Below, one piece after another: positions 37,301 to 45,108 of a stretch of DNA of 64,000 bases. The DNA lies in contig CAVVKG010000001.1 of NCBI GenBank assembly GCA_963748925.1, positions 558,001 through 622,000 on the forward strand. The letters are read 5' to 3'. Numbering within the stretch: the stretch's first letter is position 1; each line of letters opens with the position of its first letter. The notes beneath the pieces were generated by a model. That model was not told the DNA's origin and ran no database searches. It saw only the letters and a list, made by a program, of their open reading frames with translations. The translations under genes and the position numbers were made by a program. The stretch comes from Cryomorpha sp963748925 (GTDB lineage: Bacteria > Bacteroidota > Bacteroidia > Flavobacteriales_D > Cryomorphaceae).

Positions 37301-38543
37301 CGGCTTGTGGAAGTTCAATCCCAGATATCCATAGAAGTGCTGTCGGATACCAACTCTGTTACTATTTCACAGGCCGATTTAACTCCCGTTTGTGAAGGAG
37401 ACAGTATATTAATCGTTGCCGATCCGGACACCTATTTAGAATATACCTGGACTCAATCAACAAAATGGGAGTGAGATTTATCTCTTTAATCCCGGTTCAA
37501 TTCAAGTACAGATTATTGATGAATTCGGGTGTACAATTAACTCAAACCTTCTTTCAGTAGATTTTGAGCCCATTCCACCCTTGCCTGTATTTGAATATGA
37601 CCTGGTATGTGAAGGCGAGCTGCAAGCTGTAGAACTTGTAAGTAATTTTTCTATAAACTTCACAGATGGATTGGATGGGCCTACAATTAGCACGAATCCG
37701 CAAATATTAATTCCAAATTTTGCCGGAGACACGACGTTATATGCATACCTTAACTCTGAATATTGCGATGGTCCCGTAGATAGCCTCTACCTTTTTCCCA
37801 AGCTATTTCCCGAAAACCCAATATTAGCTTCAGACGCTCCGGTTTGCACAGGTACGGCTTTAAATTTGGTTGTGATAAACGCAGCCGATGAAGTTACTTA
37901 TAATTGGGTTTCGCCAATGGGCGAAACGTTTACCGGAAGTGATGTGAATTTTGGTGTTTCGAGTCTTGATGATGAGGGCATTTATTATTGCTACGCCAAC
38001 ATGGACGATTGCCTGAGCGATACAGTAGGCATTCCAATTGAGCTTTTCTTAACCCGGCAAGTTGAGCTGCCGGCGGATACAAATATGTGTTTCAGAGCTA
38101 ATTTCAGTATACGGCCTGATTCGACTTTTGAAACCTACCTTTGGCAGGATGGATCAACCAATCCGCAATTTTCACCGGGAGAAACGGCTTCGATTATCTT
38201 GAGTGTAACAGATGAGAACGGATGCCGCTCTTCAGATTTTATGGAGATTAACATTGTAGATTGCTCAGTTGAAATCCCCAATATTTTCACTCCCAATGGT
38301 GACGGCTTCAATGACTCCTGGACTGCATTTACCGAGCAACCCTTATTCTATGAAATAATCGTTTACAATAGATGGGGAAGAGTTGTTTTTGAATCGAACA
38401 GTGTTCTCGCAAATTGGAACGGCGACCATTACAAATCCGGCGAACCCTGTTCAGAAGGAGTCTACTTCTATATACTTAGACTAAATAATTTTGAAGGGAG
38501 CCCTTTCGAGCAAACAGGCAACATTACGCTTATGCGCGACTGA
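34308..38543 (+). CDS. Giant T9SS-secreted protein, SBBP-type propeller plus Ig/PKD-like modules, type B sorting domain (three frame breaks)
   Basis: Four open segments read as one gene of about 1410 residues. It starts MRFILLLLFSFVFSELSAQT (signal peptide). The frame shifts by one base near 34389, again near 37330, and again in the A4 run 37462-37465; removing three bases gives exactly 1411 codons. Residues to about 330 are SBBP-like repeats (VTGDSFGNTYTTGYFSG, then AIATDNNGNVFITGQF). About ten Ig/PKD-like modules follow with recurring VCEGD/CPGD starts. The end is the gliding-motility-associated CHU_C type B sorting domain: IPNIFTPNGDGFNDSW, YNRWGRVVFES, EGVYFYIL. A surface adhesin or envelope role is inferred. 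Its stop overlaps the NlpC/P60 gene. Confidence 0.82.
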
Positions 38544-39300
38544 TTCTCTTTATGAGTCTTAGTTTATGAGAATATTCCTTTGTGTCGTCGTTGTAAATAC
38601 CCTGATGATCAAGTTTATCTATTCGAACAGAACCGCTGGCGTGTATGATCCTGGAATTTTCAATTACGATACCGACGTGTATAATTTTGCCTTCTTCATT
38701 ATCAAAAAATGCCAGATCTCCAGGTTGCGCAAGATCAATAAAGTCAATTCCCTCCCCAAGCGTAGCCTGTTGATAAGCATCTCTTGGAATAGCTATTCCC
38801 GCACAGGCCATTGCAACTTGTGTAAGGCCTGAGCAATCTATCCCCATTGCCGATTTACCTCCCCATAGATAGGGTGCGTGAATTAAGCGCCGAGCATGAC
38901 GCACAACACTATCGGAATCGTGCCGGGCTACTCTGCCATCAAATTCAAACCTCTGTTCATTGATACGAAAACTACCCTCCGTGTAGCCTGGAAGGGGAGA
39001 GCCACAAGGCACGAAAAATCGTTGTCCATCCTGATCACTTACACGGCCGAGGGCGTCGCCACAACGTTTCAAGCTATGGAAATCAAAAAGTTTTGAGTCT
39101 TCTTCCGATAAACCGTTGTGTTGCTTGCGGTCAATCCAGCATGTGTAATTATCGGCAACGATTTCTATCAATACCCATTTCTTCTGGACCTCAAGCACTT
39201 TGTAATTTTGGCCGAACAATACCTGTGTAACCATTTCAGCTTTATCTGAAGGCTCAGCTCTTCCGGGAATAATTGGGTGTAATGAGATGCCGTAACTCAT
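38530..39300 (-). CDS. NlpC/P60 (C40) cell-wall peptidase with SH3 domain
   Basis: This is a 256-residue peptidoglycan hydrolase that probably cuts gamma-D-glutamyl-diamino acid bonds. N-terminal bacterial SH3-like segments (about 1-125) precede the NlpC/P60 domain: APYLWGGKSAMGIDCSGL with Cys156, KIIHVGIV with His208, and IIHASG with His220, completing the catalytic triad. There is no obvious signal peptide, which is common in the Bacteroidota relatives, so the site of action is unclear. It is convergent with the T9SS gene by a 14-bp overlap. Confidence 0.9.
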   Translation of the reverse strand: MSYGISLHPIIPGRAEPSDKAEMVTQVLFGQNYKVLEVQKKWVLIEIVADNYTCWIDRKQHNGLSEEDSKLFDFHSLKRCGDALGRVSDQDGQRFFVPCGSPLPGYTEGSFRINEQRFEFDGRVARHDSDSVVRHARRLIHAPYLWGGKSAMGIDCSGLTQVAMACAGIAIPRDAYQQATLGEGIDFIDLAQPGDLAFFDNEEGKIIHVGIVIENSRIIHASGSVRIDKLDHQGIYNDDTKEYSHKLRLIKRISRA

Positions 39301-39328
39301 GGGTTTATTTTAATTGAATGATGATCTG

Positions 39329-40171
39329 CTATGGAATCCATTTTATATTCTTGAAATCCGGCTTTCGTTTTTCCAAGAATGCATTTCGTCCTTCTTTTGC
39401 TTCATCAGTCATGTATGCTAAACGTGTAGCTTCACCGGCAAATATTTGCTGGCCGACCATGCCATCATCGGTAGCATTAAATGCAAATTTCAACATTTTA
39501 ATCGATGTAGGCGATTTTTCCAGGATTTCTAAACCCCATTCATAGGCGGTGTCTTCAAGCTCATCGTGAGGAATCACTGCATTTACCATTCCCATTTCGT
39601 AAGCATCCTGAGCTGAGTAATTTCTTCCTAAGAAGAAGATTTCACGAGCTCTTTTTTGTCCAACCATTTTTGCCAAATACGCAGAACCGTATCCTCCATC
39701 AAAACTTGTAACGTCGGCATCGGTTTGCTTAAAGATAGCATGCTCTTTACTGGCGAGGCTCAAGTCGCACACTACGTGCAGGCTATGTCCGCCTCCCACA
39801 GCCCAGCCAGGAACCACAGCAATCACTACTTTTGGCATAAAGCGGATTAGCCTTTGAACTTCAAGAATATTGAGCCTTGGCATGCCGTCATCATCTACAT
39901 AACCCTGATGGCCTCTGGTGCGCTGATCGCCACCACTGCAAAATGAATAAATACCATCTTTAGAAGAGGGGCCTTCTGCCGAGAAAAGTACAACGCCAAT
40001 AGTAGTATCTTCTCTCGCATCTAAAAATGCCTGGTACAGTTCACTTACTGTTTTAGGTCTGAATGCATTTCTTACATCTGGTCTATTGAAGGCAATCCGA
40101 GCCACACCACCGCATTTTTTGTAGGTGATATCTTCAAATTTCTTTACTGTGATCCAGTCAGGCTTACTCAT
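39329..40171 (-). CDS. menB: 1,4-dihydroxy-2-naphthoyl-CoA synthase
   Basis: This is a 280-residue crotonase-fold enzyme that closes the naphthoquinone ring in menaquinone biosynthesis. FNRPDVRNAFRPKTVSEL, CSGGDQRTRGH, VPGWAVGGGHSLHVVCDL and DADVTSFDGGYGSAY match MenB closely, including the Asp and Tyr active-site residues. The length is normal. No other men gene is in the window. It may be transcribed with the TPR lipoprotein upstream (separated by 36 bp on the other side). Confidence 0.95.
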   Translation of the reverse strand: MSKPDWITVKKFEDITYKKCGGVARIAFNRPDVRNAFRPKTVSELYQAFLDAREDTTIGVVLFSAEGPSSKDGIYSFCSGGDQRTRGHQGYVDDDGMPRLNILEVQRLIRFMPKVVIAVVPGWAVGGGHSLHVVCDLSLASKEHAIFKQTDADVTSFDGGYGSAYLAKMVGQKRAREIFFLGRNYSAQDAYEMGMVNAVIPHDELEDTAYEWGLEILEKSPTSIKMLKFAFNATDDGMVGQQIFAGEATRLAYMTDEAKEGRNAFLEKRKPDFKNIKWIP

Positions 40172-40207
40172 GAAAAATAGATAATGGATGAATAGTGAAG
40201 TTAAGTA

Positions 40208-40828
40208 TTAAGATTTGTGTTTTCTTCTTACTTGTAACAGTTTATCTCTGCTTGTATTGTTTAATGCCTCTAGAGATTCCGAAAGATTCTCTCGTTCTGC
40301 ATCTGTAAGTACTTTATCAAAATTTTGTTGATTCTCTTCAGATTCAGAAAGTGCTGCTGCAAGTGCAAGATTCATCAATGTAGTATTTCTCCTCAACTCC
40401 TTCCTGATAGGCATGGTATCAAGTACAGCCATAAACGATATAACAGCCTCATTGTACTTAGCTAACGCAAGATCCTTTTTTCCAATCAATTCATATTCCA
40501 TTCCCAGATGCAAGGTAGAATAAGGATCGCGGATACTGGAGCCATCTATAACTTCAAGAACTTCAACTACCCCGGTAGAGTCGCCATTGTGGTAAAGGGT
40601 ATTGAGCTTTGAAAGAAGAATACCTTTTGATTTGGGATCGAGTTCAAGAGCCTCGTCATACAGCTTTATACTGAGAGCTAATTTTCCGGCTTTTGCCATT
40701 ACCATTGCAGAATCACGTAGAACAATGGCTTTTTCCTGAGGTGTTTTTTCAACTTCCACTTCGCCACTTTCCGATGTACCGCAACCGGTTAAAACAAGAA
40801 GAATTACTGCGTATTTTAGTTTGATCAT
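40208..40828 (-). CDS. TPR-containing lipoprotein
   Basis: This is a 206-residue exported lipoprotein with lipobox LTGC (Cys16). After an acidic linker, helical repeats with TPR signature follow (AGKLALSIKLYDEALELDPKS about 48-68, then a degenerate repeat with LHLGMEYELIGKKDLALAKYNEA). TPRs mediate protein contacts, so it may be a small envelope scaffold; nothing more specific can be said. It lies 36 bp from menB in the same direction (upstream of it), with a -7 element before it. Confidence 0.8.
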   Translation of the reverse strand: MIKLKYAVILLVLTGCGTSESGEVEVEKTPQEKAIVLRDSAMVMAKAGKLALSIKLYDEALELDPKSKGILLSKLNTLYHNGDSTGVVEVLEVIDGSSIRDPYSTLHLGMEYELIGKKDLALAKYNEAVISFMAVLDTMPIRKELRRNTTLMNLALAAALSESEENQQNFDKVLTDAERENLSESLEALNNTSRDKLLQVRRKHKS

Positions 40829-41243
40829 TTTTGAAGGTAGTATTTTAGTGCAAAAATAAAAGATATCTCAAGTTATACTCTATTTGGTCTGTTTTGTTTT
40901 GAACTAATTTTGAGTGGGTTTTAGTCAAATAATCCTGGCGGTTTCGGTTTAGATCTTAAAACATCTCTGTCTTTGAAATAAACAACTTCAATTGCTAAAA
41001 TAAAACCAAATGCTTGCTGCCTGATTTGAAGAGAAACTTTATCGAAAATGAATATTATTATTTTCAGCATCGATCGGCATAATGAACAATAAGCTGTGCC
41101 AAACTCTTAGAAATCTTGCTAGAGTGCTAAGTCCATGCATTTTTTCTCGTTTTTTTTAGTGCCTTTTAAAGCTATTTACACAGATTTGTTCCGTAAAGAA
41201 CTTTTATCGAAATCTATTCGTAGAGGGTAGTAGATAGTCTTGA
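40829..41243. other. Intergenic region before the PAS sensor gene
   Basis: This 415-bp AT-rich stretch holds the TPR-lipoprotein -7 element near its left end. I see no small gene, terminator or repeat; it must also carry the promoter of the sensor gene, which I cannot place. Confidence 0.55.
40851..40858 (-). promoter_or_regulatory. -7 promoter element of the TPR lipoprotein
   Basis: The minus strand reads TATTTTTG (TAnnTTTG), 23 bp upstream of the ATG. Confidence 0.4.
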
Positions 41244-43796
41244 ATGATGAAACTATTATTAATGGAGGAGCGAGGTAAAACTGTGCCAAGAAAAAGAGAA
41301 ACCAAACAAATATTATTAATTCAGAAAGATCCGCTTAACAAGTTTAGATCAGATTTTTTGGGGCCAGGATACCAGTTTACTTTTGTCGAATGCATCCAGA
41401 AGGCGGAGGAGCTGTTGGTATCTGATAGTTTCGATATTGTTCTTCTTGAGATTAAGCAATCCAAAAAGAAAGGGATAAATGAATTAAAATTGGGAATGAA
41501 CCTCGTTGGGGCTATCCCAATCGTGGCATTAGTTACTAAAAGCAATGAAGAGCTTGGGCTTAAATCATTAGAACTTGGAGTTGAGGATTACCTCTTCATT
41601 GATAAACCATTAAATGCTGAGTTGCTAAGAAGAGTAATAAGGTATGCAATAGAGAGAAATAGAAATGTACGAACCATAAAGCAGTACGAAAACTCGCTTA
41701 AACTTACCCAGGAAATAGCGAAAATGGGTTCGTGGACCTGGTATCCGGAAAGGGATGAATTCATTCCTTCAGAAGCCTTTCTAAAAATATTTAATATTAC
41801 AGGATTAAAAAAGTCTGGATCATTTCTGCCGTTTTTGAAAAAGGTTCATCCTGACGATCAAATTAAAATTCAAACTGCTTTACACAATCATTCAGAAAAT
41901 TTAGATTCCATTAAACTAAAATTCAGAGTTTATAGTAAATCAAATGAACTAAAGTATATTCTGCTTCAAGGAGATTTATGCGATTTATCCGGAAGAGAGG
42001 AGCCCGTTTACTTTGGCACAGGACAAGACATAACTGAGATTAAGGCTACCACTGAAGATGTAGTCCAAAAGAACAGATTTTTGGAATTAACCGGCGAAAT
42101 TGCCGGAGTAGGAGGGTGGGAGCTCAATTTGAAAAGCAATAAAGTGTTTTGGTCAAAATCAACCTACACAATCCACGGGATGCCTGAATCTTTCAACCCC
42201 ACTGTTGAAAATATTAAATCATTGTTTGATGAGAAGAATCTTAATATTTTAAGAAAACAATTCAATTATTCAGCATCAGAAAAGAAGTCCTTTTTTGTTC
42301 AAGTGCCTATTCATACAAGTTCTACAAACAAGTGGCTGCAGTATATAGGTAAATTTGTTTATGAAGATGAGGAGCCTGTTGCTATGAGTGGCATCGTACA
42401 GGATATTTCAGATTCAAAACGACAACTTGAAAAAATTAGAGTTAGAGCTATGATGCTCGATAATGTGGGTGAAGCTGCTATAGCCGTAGATAAAAACTGG
42501 AGGATTATATTATGGAATAAAGCTGCAGAAAAATTACTGAAATACTCACGGTCAGAAACATTCGGTAAAACAATTGATCAGTTTAACCTGGTAAACTTGT
42601 CTAAAGCAAAGATAAAAAGCGTTTTTAATAAGCTTAAAGAGGGTCATAGCTTATCAGAAGAATATCAAATAATCGATCGGGACGGAAGAAGATTTCCTGC
42701 CAGGGTTTCAAACTCTGCTATATTTGATAATGAAGGGAGAATAGAGGCTCTTCTTGCTATCGTTCACGATATCTCGAGTGAAAAAGAGTACCTGCAAAAA
42801 ATAGAAGATAGCGAAATCAGATTTCGGAACCTGTTCGAGCATTCTCCGCTGGGTATTGGTCTTATTGATTTAAACAGCAGCAAATGGGTTGATGCCAACA
42901 ATAAATTAACAACCCTGCTAGGATATAGTTTGGAAGAGTTAACTAGCCTCACCTATATGGATCTCACACCTGAATTGTATAGGAGACAAGATTCTATTCG
43001 CAAAAAAGGACTACTTAAAACAGGTTCCTTTGGCCCTTACCAAAAAGAGTATATTAGAAAAGACGGAACCTTATTAAAGGTTCTTTTAACAGGTTTTATT
43101 GTGACAGACGCTGAAAAGAATAATAAAGCCTGGACACACGTGCTTGATATAAGTGAGTTGGAGGAAAAAACAGAAACGCTAAGACAGACGGAAGAAAGAT
43201 TTAAAGATTATGTTGAAAATTCCACTGACATAATAATTTCTTTAGATGCTTATGGAAATGTGATTTACGTATCAGTTAATGTAGAAAACATGCTAGGCTA
43301 TGAGTGGCAGGAGATGATTGGAAAATCAGTATTTGATCTTGCGCACTCTGAAGATAAAGAAGAAATGATAGCCTCATTCAATACAGCAAGCAAAAATTTA
43401 GGGGATGTTGGCCGAATCACAACAAGAATTAAAAATAAAAACGGAGACTATATTTGGATACAGGCTGAGGGAAATATGCGCAAAGCTCCTGATGGATCTA
43501 TTTATGGAATACTCATTGCGCGAGATGTTGACAATGAGCGAAAGTCTGAATTACGCGTTCGTGAGCAAAACAAAATATTAAAAGATATAGCCTTTATACA
43601 ATCGCACATATTGCGCAGGCCTCTTGCCAACATTTTGGGAATACTAGCCATTAATACAATGAATGAAAATATTCCCAAAGACACCGCTCGACTGTTGGAC
43701 ATAGTTAAGAAAGAAGCTGAAATTATGGATCAAATTGTTGTGGAAATTGTAGAGAAATCAACAGATCTAAACAAGTTATCAGATGATAGAGAGTAA
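41244..43796 (+). CDS. Multi-PAS sensor with degenerate receiver and DHp-like helices, no ATPase domain
   Basis: This is an 850-residue cytosolic sensor. Residues about 20-140 have a receiver fold (KQILLIQKD, DIVLLEI, FIDKPLNAELLRR) but Glu69 replaces the phospho-accepting Asp, and the acidic pocket is incomplete. Five PAS domains follow (about 145-270, 275-390, 393-512, 515-640, 643-765), each ending in a DIS/DIT-type boundary. The last 80 residues form a dimerisation/phosphotransfer-like pair of helices with H-box IQSHILRRPLANILG, and the protein ends there: no N, G1 or G2 boxes of a HATPase. The adjacent response regulator overlaps by 14 bp. A role as phosphotransfer or scaffold sensor is inferred. 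Confidence 0.85.
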   Translation: MMKLLLMEERGKTVPRKRETKQILLIQKDPLNKFRSDFLGPGYQFTFVECIQKAEELLVSDSFDIVLLEIKQSKKKGINELKLGMNLVGAIPIVALVTKSNEELGLKSLELGVEDYLFIDKPLNAELLRRVIRYAIERNRNVRTIKQYENSLKLTQEIAKMGSWTWYPERDEFIPSEAFLKIFNITGLKKSGSFLPFLKKVHPDDQIKIQTALHNHSENLDSIKLKFRVYSKSNELKYILLQGDLCDLSGREEPVYFGTGQDITEIKATTEDVVQKNRFLELTGEIAGVGGWELNLKSNKVFWSKSTYTIHGMPESFNPTVENIKSLFDEKNLNILRKQFNYSASEKKSFFVQVPIHTSSTNKWLQYIGKFVYEDEEPVAMSGIVQDISDSKRQLEKIRVRAMMLDNVGEAAIAVDKNWRIILWNKAAEKLLKYSRSETFGKTIDQFNLVNLSKAKIKSVFNKLKEGHSLSEEYQIIDRDGRRFPARVSNSAIFDNEGRIEALLAIVHDISSEKEYLQKIEDSEIRFRNLFEHSPLGIGLIDLNSSKWVDANNKLTTLLGYSLEELTSLTYMDLTPELYRRQDSIRKKGLLKTGSFGPYQKEYIRKDGTLLKVLLTGFIVTDAEKNNKAWTHVLDISELEEKTETLRQTEERFKDYVENSTDIIISLDAYGNVIYVSVNVENMLGYEWQEMIGKSVFDLAHSEDKEEMIASFNTASKNLGDVGRITTRIKNKNGDYIWIQAEGNMRKAPDGSIYGILIARDVDNERKSELRVREQNKILKDIAFIQSHILRRPLANILGILAINTMNENIPKDTARLLDIVKKEAEIMDQIVVEIVEKSTDLNKLSDDRE

Positions 43797-44184
43797 GAGT
43801 ATATGGGTTGTAGATGATGATCCTGTTTTCAGAATGATTTTCAAAATGACTGTTAAAAAGTTATTCAGTGAAATCACGATTGTAGAACATCAAAATGGTG
43901 AAGATGCCTGCGACGCTTTTCAACTCGGTTATGAAAATCGGCAAACTTTGCCGGCCTACCTATTTATGGATATCAACATGCCTGAAATGAATGGCTGGGA
44001 TTGCCTTGATAAGATTGAAGAATTAGTTCAGGATCAATTAGAAGATATGCCAAAAATATTCATTGTGAGCTCTAGTATTAATTCCGAAGACCGGAAGCGC
44101 GCTTTTGATTATTCCTTTACTACAGATTATCTTACCAAACCCATTTCAGTCAAAAAATTTGAAGAAATTCTAAGAAAAAAGTAG
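43783..44184 (+). CDS. Single-domain response regulator
   Basis: This is a 133-residue receiver domain with no output domain. WVVDDDPVF supplies Asp11-13, FMDINMPEMNG the phospho-acceptor Asp63, IVSSSI the conserved Ser, and YLTKPIS the Lys119. It is therefore intact. The ATG lies inside the 3' end of the PAS sensor gene, so the two are translationally coupled and almost certainly partners. Such CheY-like proteins pass phosphate on or act by binding. Confidence 0.93.
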   Translation: MIESKSIWVVDDDPVFRMIFKMTVKKLFSEITIVEHQNGEDACDAFQLGYENRQTLPAYLFMDINMPEMNGWDCLDKIEELVQDQLEDMPKIFIVSSSINSEDRKRAFDYSFTTDYLTKPISVKKFEEILRKK

Positions 44185-44185
44185 C

Positions 44186-44989
44186 TTATGGGTTTTCAAT
44201 TCGATTCATACTCGCTTTAAGGCCTTTTATCAACGCTGAGCTAAAACCATTGTGTTCCATTTCATTCAATCCTGCAATGGTGCAGCCTTTTGGAGTTGTT
44301 ACTTTATCAATTTCACTTTCCGGGTGGCTCTTTCTTTCCAGTAATAACGACGCGGCACCTTTCACAGTATGCTGTACGATTGCACTAGCTGTCTCGGCGT
44401 CAAATCCTATTTCTATACCCCCTTGTACCATGGCTCGAATAAAGCGCATTACATAAGCAATACCGCACGCTCCTAGAACAGTAGCAGAATTCATGAGCTC
44501 CTCTTTTATAATAAGCGTGCTCCCCAATGCATTAAAAATAGAGGTTGCCATCTCAATCTGCTCTGGTTTTACCCCATTGTGACAAATGCAGGTCACGGAC
44601 TCTTTAACATCTGCTGCGGTATTAGGCATTGCACGCAACACAGACATTCCGGCAGGCAACTGTGAAACGATCGTATCTATTGAAACTCCTGTAATTACGG
44701 AAATCAGCACTTGCGTGTTTCTATCCACAACATCAGCTATCTCGTTTAAAACGACATCAAAATTAAATGGTTTTACCGCCAAAATAATGCAATCCACACC
44801 TGAAACTGCTTTCTTATTGTCACTTCCAACCTTAACTCCTAACACCTTCAAGGAATCAAGCTTACTTAAATCACGACGAGTAGCAAAGATATTTTCAGGT
44901 TTCACGCCACTTTCCAGCAGTCCATGAACAAGTGCCATACCTAAATTTCCAACCCCGAGTACCGCAATTTTAAGCTGCTTTAAGTCCAT
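44186..44989 (-). CDS. proC: Pyrroline-5-carboxylate reductase
   Basis: This is a 267-residue enzyme making the last step of proline synthesis. The start chosen is ATG 44989 (MDLKQLKIAVLGVGNLGMAL), giving the family N-terminus with the GxGxxG NAD(P) site; a farther Met at 45073 adds 28 atypical residues and overlaps the neighbouring gene. AVKPFNFD, LRAMPNTAADV and the C-terminal TTPKGCTIAGL signature are present. The stop is 1 bp from the convergent response regulator stop. Confidence 0.93.
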   Translation of the reverse strand: MDLKQLKIAVLGVGNLGMALVHGLLESGVKPENIFATRRDLSKLDSLKVLGVKVGSDNKKAVSGVDCIILAVKPFNFDVVLNEIADVVDRNTQVLISVITGVSIDTIVSQLPAGMSVLRAMPNTAADVKESVTCICHNGVKPEQIEMATSIFNALGSTLIIKEELMNSATVLGACGIAYVMRFIRAMVQGGIEIGFDAETASAIVQHTVKGAASLLLERKSHPESEIDKVTTPKGCTIAGLNEMEHNGFSSALIKGLKASMNRIENP

Positions 44990-45083
44990 TGTCTTTTTTG
45001 TTAAAGGTAATATCCATTTACAATTTTGAATAAATAGTTGAAACAATTTCAATTGTGTGTAACATACAGCCAAATTCTTATTT

Positions 45084-45091
45084 TAAGTTTG
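45084..45091 (+). promoter_or_regulatory. -7 promoter element of the FAD/Fe-S dehydrogenase
   Basis: TAAGTTTG (TAnnTTTG), 17 bp upstream of the ATG at 45109. Its position downstream of an alternative in-frame ATG (45055) supports 45109 as the real start. Confidence 0.5.
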
Positions 45092-45108
45092 ACCAAAATA
45101 AATCGATC

